From contig CBDEGK010000008.1 of the NCBI GenBank assembly GCA_965237855.1, positions 558,001 to 622,000 on the forward strand: a stretch of DNA of 64,000 nt, in the 5' to 3' direction. Shown piece after piece: positions 7,197 through 15,714 of this stretch (position 1 is the first letter of the stretch; the number at the start of each line of letters is the position of its first letter). The notes under the pieces are model-generated. The model saw only the letters and a program-made list of their open reading frames with translations. It made no database searches and was not told where the DNA came from. Source of the stretch: CBDEGK01 sp965237855. Lineage in GTDB: Bacteria; Pseudomonadota; Gammaproteobacteria; Pseudomonadales; Halieaceae. Made by a program: the position numbers and the translations under genes.

Positions 7197-9226
7197 ACGA
7201 GAAGGAAGTCAAAGTTGTATTCACCCCCTCCGGGCGACGCGGCAGCTTTCCGCTGCAGACCCCCTTGCTGGAAGCGGCGAGGGCGCTAGGCGTCGATATC
7301 GACTCGGTTTGCGGTGGTCGGGGCCTCTGTGGTCGCTGCCAGGTACTGTGCACGGAAGGGAGTTTTCCCAAGCACGAGCTGGTCTCTCGGTCCAGCCATC
7401 TCTCGCCATTGTCGGAAACGGAGCTGCGCTACAGCGAGCGAAAAAAGCCGCTGGCGCCGGGCCGACGACTGAGCTGTCATACCCTGTTGCAGGGGGACGT
7501 GGTTATAGATGTCCCCGCCGACAGCCAGGTTCACAGACAGGTGATACGCAAGGACGCGGAGTATCGTGATATCAACCTCGATCCCAGTATCCACCTCTGC
7601 TATGTGGAGGTTGCCGAGGCCAACATGGACGACCCGAAAGGAGACCTGCAACGCCTGCTGGAGGTACTGCAGCATGATTGGCAGCTAAGTGGCTTGCAGT
7701 GTGAGCCGGGCCTCCTCCCCGGCTTGCAGGGAGTTCTCAGGCAGGGGGGCTGGTCGGTAACCGCCGCGGTATATCAAGGCGAAAAAATCATTGCTCTGTG
7801 GCCAGGCTTCATGGACCAAGCCTATGGAGTGGCCTGCGATGTGGGTTCCACCACCGTGGCAGCACACCTGTGTGACCTCGGCAGCGGTGAAGTCGTGGCC
7901 AGCGCCAGCATGATGAACCCGCAGATTCGATTTGGCGAAGACCTGATGAGCCGGGTTTCTTACATCATGATGCAACCCGAGGGCGCGGAAGAAATGACCC
8001 GTGTGATTCGCCAGGCCATAAACGACTTGTTGGAAGAGTTGGCGGAGCGGAGTGCCGTACCGATTGATCAGCTGCTGGAGCTGAGCCTGGTCGCGAACCC
8101 GATCATGCATCATATTCTGCTGGGGATCAGCCCCGTAGAACTGGGCGGTGCGCCATTCGCGCTGGCCTCCGATGCGGCCCTGAGCCTGCGGGCCAGCGAC
8201 CTCGATTTGCGCATGCACCCGGGTGCGCAGGTTTATGTATTGCCCTGTATTGCCGGTCATGTTGGTGCGGATACTGCCGGCGTGATTCTGTCTGAGGAAC
8301 CCTACCAACAGGAAGATATAACCCTGCTGGTAGACGTCGGCACCAATGCGGAGATTGTGCTTGGCAATCGCCATCGACTACTGGCTTGTTCCAGTCCCAC
8401 TGGCCCTGCCTTTGAGGGCGCACAGATCAGTTGCGGGCAGAGAGCAGCGGCAGGCGCTATTGAACGAGTTCGCATTGACCGCAAGACACTGGAGCCCCGC
8501 ATCAAGGTGATCGGTTGTGAATGGTGGTCAGATGATCCACGTTTTTCAGAGCAGGCGGCTGAGCTCGGTGTCAGCGGTATCTGTGGTTCCGGCATCATCG
8601 AGGTGGTGGCGGAGATGTTTCTCGCAGGTATTGTCAGCACAGATGGTGTTATCAATGGCCGCCTGAGTGAACAGAGTGCGCGTATTGTGCGCGATGGACG
8701 CACCTGGTCTTACGTTTTGCATAGCGGAACTGCGCTGCAAAGCACTGGCCTCATCACCGTGACTCAAAACGATATTCGCCAGATCCAGTTAGCCAAGGCT
8801 GCCTTATACGCTGGCGTCAAACTGCTCATGGATCGAATGGGAGTACAGTCTGTGCAACGCATACGACTGGCCGGCGCCTTCGGTAGCCAGATAGATGTTA
8901 CCCACGCCATGGTCATCGGATTGATTCCAGACTGCGCCTTGCAGCAGGTCTCCTCCGCCGGTAACGCCGCGGGCACTGGCGCGCGAATCGCACTGCTGGA
9001 TAGGGCGTCTCGGCCGCGGATTGAAAAAGTGGTGCGGGAAATTGAGAAAATCGAAACTGCGGCAGAACCTCGCTTTCAGGAGTATTTTGTCGACGCCATG
9101 GCCTTTCCCCACAAGCGGGATGAGTTTTCCAACTTGTTTGCGGTGGTTGATCGTCCAGCGCAACGCAGCGGGTCTTCCCCGGCTGCCCCTGAAGGCCGGC
9201 CGCGCCGCAGAGGACGACACAGATAG
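7193..9226 (+). CDS. RACo-type reductive activator of corrinoid protein (2Fe-2S + ASKHA ATPase)
   Basis: This 677-residue protein uses ATP to return inactive Co(II) corrinoid to Co(I). The N-terminus is a plant-type 2Fe-2S ferredoxin domain: CGGRGLCGRC near residues 42-51, then CTEG, with a final Cys in RLSCHT near residue 95. After a linker comes the DUF4445 ASKHA ATP-binding part, with VACDVGSTTVAAHL near residue 212 and LLVDVGTNAEIVLG near residue 378. The N-terminal 2Fe-2S arrangement is RACo-like, unlike RamA, which carries C-terminal 4Fe-4S clusters. Translation probably starts at GTG 7193, overlapping the previous stop. The C-terminus ends in an Arg-rich tail (RPRRRGRHR). Confidence 0.88.
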   Translation: MNEKEVKVVFTPSGRRGSFPLQTPLLEAARALGVDIDSVCGGRGLCGRCQVLCTEGSFPKHELVSRSSHLSPLSETELRYSERKKPLAPGRRLSCHTLLQGDVVIDVPADSQVHRQVIRKDAEYRDINLDPSIHLCYVEVAEANMDDPKGDLQRLLEVLQHDWQLSGLQCEPGLLPGLQGVLRQGGWSVTAAVYQGEKIIALWPGFMDQAYGVACDVGSTTVAAHLCDLGSGEVVASASMMNPQIRFGEDLMSRVSYIMMQPEGAEEMTRVIRQAINDLLEELAERSAVPIDQLLELSLVANPIMHHILLGISPVELGGAPFALASDAALSLRASDLDLRMHPGAQVYVLPCIAGHVGADTAGVILSEEPYQQEDITLLVDVGTNAEIVLGNRHRLLACSSPTGPAFEGAQISCGQRAAAGAIERVRIDRKTLEPRIKVIGCEWWSDDPRFSEQAAELGVSGICGSGIIEVVAEMFLAGIVSTDGVINGRLSEQSARIVRDGRTWSYVLHSGTALQSTGLITVTQNDIRQIQLAKAALYAGVKLLMDRMGVQSVQRIRLAGAFGSQIDVTHAMVIGLIPDCALQQVSSAGNAAGTGARIALLDRASRPRIEKVVREIEKIETAAEPRFQEYFVDAMAFPHKRDEFSNLFAVVDRPAQRSGSSPAAPEGRPRRRGRHR

Positions 9227-9240
9227 AGGAGGCAACAGCG

Positions 9241-9654
9241 ATGGAAGGAAAAACCACCGGCCGCTGTGCCTGCGGTGGCGTTGCCTATGAGGTGAGTGGG
9301 CCGCTACGGCAAATCGTGGCCTGTCATTGTGACCAGTGCCGGCGCACCAGTGGTCACTTCGTCGCCGCGACTGCGACCCGCCGTGAGTATTTTCGACTCT
9401 CGGAACAGCGCAGCCTGAAATGGTTTGAGGCTGTTGCGGGTTTTCGCCGTGGTTTCTGCACCGATTGTGGCTCCAGCCTGTTTTTCGAGGAGATCGGTGG
9501 CGAGAGAATATCCATTGCCGCGGGCAGCCTGGATAGTGGCCGGGGCCTGGCTATTGCCGCGCATATATACACAGGCGAAAAAGGCGGCTACTACAGCATC
9601 GAAGAAAGTGTCTCGCACTCGCCCCGGGGCGGCCATACCGTGCTGCTGCCATAA
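9241..9654 (+). CDS. GFA (CENP-V/glutathione-dependent formaldehyde-activating-like) family protein
   Basis: This 137-residue zinc-binding protein has the GFA fold. Its metal ligands are visible as TGRCACGGVAYEV at residues ~5-17, ACHCDQCRRTSG near residue 28 and CTDCGSSLFFEE near residue 71. A good ribosome site (GAGGAGG) precedes the ATG. It follows the activator gene by 14 bp, so it is probably the last gene of the operon. Family members were named for glutathione-dependent formaldehyde activation, but for most the substrate is unproven. Formaldehyde from N-demethylation would suit this setting. That link is inference. Confidence 0.8.
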   Translation: MEGKTTGRCACGGVAYEVSGPLRQIVACHCDQCRRTSGHFVAATATRREYFRLSEQRSLKWFEAVAGFRRGFCTDCGSSLFFEEIGGERISIAAGSLDSGRGLAIAAHIYTGEKGGYYSIEESVSHSPRGGHTVLLP

Positions 9655-9932
9655 GGCGTGCCCTCGGGAAATTGCGCGTGATGTCAGATGACGCGAATGC
9701 ACATTTTTCGCAAGCTTATGTCGCAAATAGGATGTTTTTCTGTGCTAAATCGTTGTAAATTGGAGTAGCTTGAAGTACCGCGTGACTATAGAGCGGAGCT
9801 GTAACTTCACTGCGGTGGCCCACTGCAGAACATGGCGCATTGACAAATTAGTACCTGCAATCTCGATAACAAGGTTTCATGACAGAGGCTCGTCTATTGC
9901 GAGTCCGATATTGATCAAAAGAGAGGTTTCAC

Positions 9933-12557
9933 ATGTTGAAAACCAGGATACATATGGCTGTCGCCTCAGCAATTGTCGCTTCAGTAACGGCTCCGGGTGT
10001 GTCGGCCCAAGGCATGATAGAAGAGGTGCTGGTAACGGCCACCAAACGCTCCGCTAGCACCCAGGATATACCGGTGGCAGTGTCAGCGATGACCGAGGAC
10101 AAGATCGACGATTTTGGTGTCGCCAATTTTGCCAACTACATGACGCAACTTCCGGGGGTGACGGCGGGCGGCGCCGGCCCTGGCCAGAACACGATTTATA
10201 TTCGTGGTGTCGCCTCAACGACGCCCAACCTGACCACCGCCGGGGTGGCCGGACTGGTGCCCAATGTGGCGTTGTACCTTGATGAGCAGCCCATGTCACA
10301 ACCGGGCCGTAACCTCGACGTCTACGTCGCCGACATCAACCGGGTGGAAGTGCTGGCCGGGCCACAGGGCACGCTGTTTGGGGCCAGTTCGCAGGCCGGC
10401 ACAGTGCGACTGATCACCAACCGACCCGATCCCACAGAATTGACAGCTAACGTCAAGGCCGGCACCTCCTACACCAAGAATGGCGAGATGAGTAACAACG
10501 TCAACGCAACCCTCAATCTTCCTGTCGGCAATTCCTTCGCCGTGCGCGGCACCGTCTACGTGGACAAAATGGGGGGCTACATCGATAACGTTTACGGCGA
10601 GCGCACGGCCGAACAAAGCGCGCGCTTTCGCCCGGCCGGTGCTGTGCGCAGCAACGGCGTGCCGGTGGCAGACCACCGCGCCGGCTTTCAGGCCGGTTCT
10701 GATCTCAGCAATGTCCAGTTCAATAAGGCGGACAATGGCAGCCTGGTGGAGAACGACTTCAACGATACGACCTACAGCGGTTATCGTTTGAGTGGTCTCT
10801 GGGACATCAACGAAGATTAGAGTATTCGTGCGGGCGTCATGGACCAGTCCATTGAAAGCGATGGCACTTTCTATGTTGACCCGGACCTCGACGATTATGA
10901 GATCCAGCGGTTTGCCCCGGAATCATTCCAGGATGATTTCTACAACATCAACTGGACCGTTGAAGGGCGAATAGGCATGCTGGAGATGGTGTACGCCGGT
11001 GCCTATACTGATCGGGACACCGACCAGACCATCGACTATACAGACTACCTGTACGTCGGCCAGTACCTGCCTTACTACACCTGCGACTACTATGTGACCT
11101 ACACCACCTATGCACCGGGCGGTGTGCCGACCGGAACTTGCCAGGCCCCGAACCTGTTCGTGGATTCCGAATCAACCAGTGAGGTCACAACGCACGAAGT
11201 CCGTTTCAACACCCCCGCCGACAGGAGTCTGCGTGCGACCTTCGGTGGATTTTACAGTGACATGGAGTTTACCGAACGCAATGATTTTACCTATCCGGGT
11301 TCAACAGAAGTCAATGCATGGGGCGCTGGCAGCGGCAATGGATTTGGCTTCGCAGCCAACTCCACTTTTCCCTCATCGGGCTACCAGGCGGACACCGGCC
11401 CCTTCCCGACCGGGGTAATCTTCCGCAACGACATCCGCCGCACGGATGAACAGATGGGTATCTTCGGCGAGGTAACCTTTGACATGGGCGACAAGTTCGC
11501 CGTAACCGCCGGATTCCGCTGGTACGACTACGAGGTCGATTTTGAAGGCAGCGCCAACTCATCTTTCCACAATATGGTTGGCTCCGATTACAACTCATTT
11601 GGCACAGACATCAATGACCTTTACGATGGTGACGGCAGTTTTACCTGGCTGGGTGCTTTTGCGCCCTACGATGAAAAACCCGTTTACACCAACGACAGCC
11701 TGCCTGATCCTTCTGACCCCAACTATGAGCGGATCGTGAACTCCGTCAACGCGCCTGACAACGCCGGCGACGATGGCGTCATTGGCAAGTTCAGCCTGTC
11801 CTGGACCCCCACTCAAGACCAGTTGTGGTATGTCACCTGGTCTGAGGGCTACCGTCCCGGGCTACTCAACCGACCCGGTGGTGCCTACCAGGCGGCCAAC
11901 GATTACACGGTGCCTTTCGACGTCAAGAGCGACGACGTCACCAACTATGAACTGGGCTGGAAACTGGACATGCTGGATGGGCAGCTGCGTTTCAACGGCT
12001 CGGCCTTCTTTATTGATGTCGAGGGTCTGCAAACCACTATCTTCGATACCAGCATTGTTAACCTGTTTTTCTCCGACAACGCGGCGGATGCCGAGGTAAA
12101 AGGGGTGGAGGGTGACCTGACCTGGCTGGCTACACAGGGCCTGACCGTACACGCGGCATTCTCCTTACTGGATACCGAGGTTACCGACGTGTTGATTCCC
12201 ACCCAGGACGTCATAGAGGGCTCGGAGCTGGCCTATGCGCCTGAGATTCAAGCCACTCTCTCGGCGCGCTATGTCTGGGACACGTCTGGTGGTCTGGTTG
12301 CCCACGTGATGCCGCATCTCAGCTACTCGGACGAGTCATATAGCGACATCATTACTATCAATCGCGTCAAGCTGGACTCCTATGTGCTGGTTGGAATTAC
12401 CGCCGGTGTCAGCAGTGGCAACTGGATGGTGGAAGCCTTTATTGACAACCTGACCGACGAAGAAGCAGCACTGGGCGCCAGCTACGTCTATGACCGCAGC
12501 CGGATGGCCTATGCCAGGCCATTGAATGGCGGCGTTAGATTCTCCTTCGACTTCTAA
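9933..12557 (+). pseudogene. TonB-dependent outer-membrane receptor interrupted by an in-frame TAG
   Basis: One reading frame encodes an ~874-residue TonB-dependent receptor. It has a signal peptide (cleavage near VSAQG), a TonB box-like IEEVLVTATKR, a plug domain to about residue 160, and a long beta-barrel ending in an aromatic C-terminus (RFSFDF). A TAG at 10818-10820 splits it after residue 295 (WDINED, stop, SIRAGVMD). The frame and the homology continue unbroken afterwards. TGG to TAG (Trp to stop) is the simplest explanation, because Trp suits a barrel strand. It may be a true nonsense mutation, a suppressed codon or a base-call error. The transported substrate is unknown, and it is not obviously BtuB. 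A strong terminator follows. Confidence 0.85.
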
Positions 12558-12584
12558 CTTTTTGCGCGCATGCGTATAACACTT

Positions 12585-12605
12585 GCCCCTTTCGAGGGGC
12601 TTTTT
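12585..12605 (+). terminator. Rho-independent terminator after the TonB receptor gene
   Basis: A 6-bp GC-rich stem (GCCCCT / AGGGGC) with a TTCG tetraloop is followed directly by five T residues. It lies 28 bp after the receptor stop codon and before the sulfotransferase gene, separating the two transcripts. Confidence 0.85.
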
Positions 12606-12639
12606 GTTTTAATACGTACAGGTTTGTAGCGGAAAAACT

Positions 12640-14661
12640 ATGTCAAAGGAGAGCACTACCGCGGCTGGTGAACTGGCCGATATCCAGAAGCTAGTCTCGG
12701 CGGGCGATTTGCCTGTTGCCCTTGAGAAGCTGGCAGCCCTGCCAGAGGAGATGCGTGGCAGCGCCGACGTGCTGTACATGAGTGCCGTGTGTCATCGTCA
12801 TATGGGTCAGACCGACCAGGCTGAAGCGCTGTTACAGCGCCTGTTACTGGTGGCACCCCTGTTCGGGCGTGGTCACCAGGAGCACGGACACCTGCTGAAA
12901 AGCCTGGGCAGAGCCAGGGAAGCGCTGGCAGCTTATGGCCGCGCTTGCCGTATCAATCCCGCCCTGGAGGCGAGCTGGCGATCCCAGTTGGACATCCTGG
13001 ACAGTGCCAGCGGACCGGGTATCTCCCAGCGTCAGCAGCAGGTAGCCACCCAGCTGACTTACCTCAAGTCTCTTCCCGCACACCTGCTTGCAGCCATGGA
13101 CATGATTCATGAGGGCAAGTTGCTCAAGGCGGAAACCCTGTGTCGTCACTTTCTTCAGAAAAACACCACCCATGTCGAGGGTATGCGCCTGTTGGCTGAT
13201 ATAGGCCAGCGCCTTGGCGTGCTTGAAGATGCCGAATTCCTGCTCGAAAGCGCCGCCGAGTTTGAGCCGGACAACAAGAAAGTGCGTGTCGATTATGTTC
13301 AGATCCTGCAAAAACGTCAGCGCTTCCAGCGCGCCCATGACGAGTCGCAGCGGTTGCTCGACGCAGCGCCTGGCAATCCGCAGTTTCAATCCCTGTTTGC
13401 CATTCAATGCATGCAGATTGGCGATTTTGATCGGGCGCTGTCTACCTTCAGCAAGGTGTTGGAGATCTTGCCCGGGGATCCAACAACCTACGTCTCGCGC
13501 GGCCACGCACTGAAGACCAAAGGGGACAGTGCGGCGGCAATTGACTCATACCGTGCAGCAGTCGCGGCGCACCCGCTACACTGCGAGGCCTATTATTCAC
13601 TGGCCAATCTCAAGACCTACCACTTCCCGGACCAGGAGCTGGCAGCCATGCAAGCCCTTGAGGATGATCCCGATCTTGCCGGTATGGATCGGGTATACCT
13701 GAACTTTGCGCTGGCCAAGGCACACGAGGACGCGGCAGATTTTGAGAGGGCATTCGGGTATTACTCACGCGGCAATGACATCAAGCAAGCGCAAGTGCAC
13801 TACAAGGCCAGTGACACCCGGGAGGAGTTCGAGGACCAGAAACGCGTCTGTAGCCGGGAACTCTTTGCGGCACACCGGGAATCCGGATACCCGGCTCAGG
13901 ATCCCATTTTTATTGTCGGCTTGCCACGCGCCGGCTCGACCCTGCTGGAGCAGATACTGTCATCTCACAGCCAGGTTGACGGGACCCTGGAGCTACCCAA
14001 CATCATCACCCTGGCGGGGCGACTGCGGCGCCAGGGGCGAAATAAGGGCGTGCCATACCCGGACCGGCTGGCGGAGCTGGAACCGGAACAGCTGCGTGAG
14101 TTCGGCGAGCAGTTCATTGAAGATACGCGAATCCATCGCCGCGATGCGCCGTTTTTTATCGACAAGATGCCCAATAATTTTCGCCACATCGGGTTGATTA
14201 AGTTGATCCTACCCAATGCCAGGATCATAGATGCCAGACGCGCCCCTATGGCCTGCTGCCTGAGTGGTTACAAGCAGCTATTTGCCGATGGACAGCTGTT
14301 CAGCTATTCGCAAAGCGATATCGGTAGCTATTATCGGGATTACGTCGACCTGATGCAGCACTGGGAGGATACGCTACCCGGCTATGTGCTGCGTGTTCAG
14401 CACGAAGATGTTGTGCATGGCCTCGAGGGACAAGTACGCCGCATGCTGGATTTTTGCGGGCTTGAGTTTGAGGAAGCTTGTCTGAATTTCCATGAAACAG
14501 AACGCAGTGTGCGCACGCCCTCCTCAGAACAGGTCCGCCAGCCTATTTTCGACACGGCGCTGGAGCAATGGCGCCAGTTCGAGCCCTGGCTGGGGCCAAT
14601 GAAGGAGGCACTGGGTCCCCTGCTGGAAGTGGACCCGCAGCAGCAATCCCATCCCGGCTAG
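12640..14661 (+). CDS. Tetratricopeptide-repeat sulfotransferase
   Basis: This 673-residue protein combines TPR repeats (residues ~15-390) with a C-terminal PAPS-dependent sulfotransferase domain (~420-660). The 5'-phosphosulfate-binding loop is FIVGLPRAGSTLLEQIL near residue 425, and a second nucleotide-binding segment follows at ARIIDARRAPMACCLSGYK. No signal peptide is seen, so it is presumably cytoplasmic. In several marine and aquatic proteobacteria such genes lie beside TonB receptors, and it directly follows one here. The sulfated acceptor is unknown; TPR arrays usually bind proteins, so a peptide or protein acceptor is possible. The gene is convergent with the MDR gene, 12 bp away. 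Confidence 0.85.
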   Translation: MSKESTTAAGELADIQKLVSAGDLPVALEKLAALPEEMRGSADVLYMSAVCHRHMGQTDQAEALLQRLLLVAPLFGRGHQEHGHLLKSLGRAREALAAYGRACRINPALEASWRSQLDILDSASGPGISQRQQQVATQLTYLKSLPAHLLAAMDMIHEGKLLKAETLCRHFLQKNTTHVEGMRLLADIGQRLGVLEDAEFLLESAAEFEPDNKKVRVDYVQILQKRQRFQRAHDESQRLLDAAPGNPQFQSLFAIQCMQIGDFDRALSTFSKVLEILPGDPTTYVSRGHALKTKGDSAAAIDSYRAAVAAHPLHCEAYYSLANLKTYHFPDQELAAMQALEDDPDLAGMDRVYLNFALAKAHEDAADFERAFGYYSRGNDIKQAQVHYKASDTREEFEDQKRVCSRELFAAHRESGYPAQDPIFIVGLPRAGSTLLEQILSSHSQVDGTLELPNIITLAGRLRRQGRNKGVPYPDRLAELEPEQLREFGEQFIEDTRIHRRDAPFFIDKMPNNFRHIGLIKLILPNARIIDARRAPMACCLSGYKQLFADGQLFSYSQSDIGSYYRDYVDLMQHWEDTLPGYVLRVQHEDVVHGLEGQVRRMLDFCGLEFEEACLNFHETERSVRTPSSEQVRQPIFDTALEQWRQFEPWLGPMKEALGPLLEVDPQQQSHPG

Positions 14662-14673
14662 GCAAGTTTCTTC

Positions 14674-15714
14674 CTAGCTAGCCTGGTGCGAAACTCGCAA
14701 CACGATTTTTCCGGTGTAGCTCCCAGTCATGAACATCTCCTGTGCTGCGACAATCTCCTGCAAGGGAAACTCCGCTGCCACCAGTGGTTTGATCGCACCA
14801 TTTTCAATGCGCTCAACCAGGGCAGCGAAAACACCGTCCTCTAACGCTGTGCAGCCATAAAAGGAGAGGTCTTTCAGGTACAGTGTGCGCACGTCCAGTT
14901 CAACGATCGGGCCGCCCACAGCGCCACTGACCGCGTAGCGGCCTCCCGGTTTCAGGACATCCAGCAGCTGTGGCCACTGTGGGCCCGCTACCAGGTCGAT
15001 TACTACGTCCACCTTATTCCGCCCGAGTGCATTGACCGGGTTCTCCCCGCGGGCGATAGCGCGTCCGGCTCCGATTGCCAGTAATCCTTCTGCTTTCTCC
15101 GGGCTGGTGACAACTGTGACGTCGGCACCCCGGGCGCGCGCCAGTTGTACCGCCGCCGAGCCCACGCCGCCCGATGCGCCCGTTACCAGCACATGCTCGC
15201 CAGCCCCGACGCCCGCCCGCGTCAGCATGTTTTCCGCGGTTGAATAGGAGCAAGGAAATGAAGCCAGCTCGATATCGGTAAGTTCGCTGTCGATCGCAAA
15301 GGCGTGGCGCGACGGCACGACGCAGTACTGCGCGAAGCCGCCGTCACATTCGGAACCAAGAAACCAGGGTGGATCCCGCAATTCCCCGGCATACTCTCGC
15401 AGACAGGGTTCAACGAGAACCCGCTCACCAATACGGTCACCACTGACTTCCGAGCCCACTGCAGCTATCCGACCGCAGACGTCGATGCCCTGGATACGGG
15501 GGAAGTCCAGCGGTGCACCCGCCCAACTGGCATCGGCACTGTCCGCGTCGTGCTTCGAATACCAGGCAACACGGGTATTGATGTCGGTGTTGTTAATAGC
15601 GGCGGCGGCAACCTCGACCAGGACATCGCGGGGTCCACATTCCGGCACCGGTACATCAGTGCGCCATTCCAACATATCTGTGCCGCCGTGACTGTTCAGG
15701 CAGATAGCTCTCAT
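14674..15714 (-). CDS. Zinc-type/quinone-oxidoreductase-like MDR dehydrogenase
   Basis: This 346-residue medium-chain dehydrogenase/reductase has an N-terminal GroES-like domain (GIDVCGRIAAVGSEV near residue 80). Its Rossmann NAD(P)-binding loop is VLVTGASGGVGSAAVQLA near residue 170. The structural-zinc Cys quartet is missing, which places it nearer to quinone oxidoreductases or NADPH-dependent reductases than to classical alcohol dehydrogenases. Its ATG overlaps the stop of the upstream CadC-like regulator by 4 bp, so the two are translated from one message. The substrate cannot be inferred. Confidence 0.85.
   Translation of the reverse strand: MRAICLNSHGGTDMLEWRTDVPVPECGPRDVLVEVAAAAINNTDINTRVAWYSKHDADSADASWAGAPLDFPRIQGIDVCGRIAAVGSEVSGDRIGERVLVEPCLREYAGELRDPPWFLGSECDGGFAQYCVVPSRHAFAIDSELTDIELASFPCSYSTAENMLTRAGVGAGEHVLVTGASGGVGSAAVQLARARGADVTVVTSPEKAEGLLAIGAGRAIARGENPVNALGRNKVDVVIDLVAGPQWPQLLDVLKPGGRYAVSGAVGGPIVELDVRTLYLKDLSFYGCTALEDGVFAALVERIENGAIKPLVAAEFPLQEIVAAQEMFMTGSYTGKIVLRVSHQAS

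Noticed and set aside
10818..10820. TAG in the TonB receptor as a recoded (pyrrolysine or readthrough) codon
   Set aside because: Several other genes need TAG as a true stop, no suppressor system is visible, and TGG to TAG is a simpler explanation.
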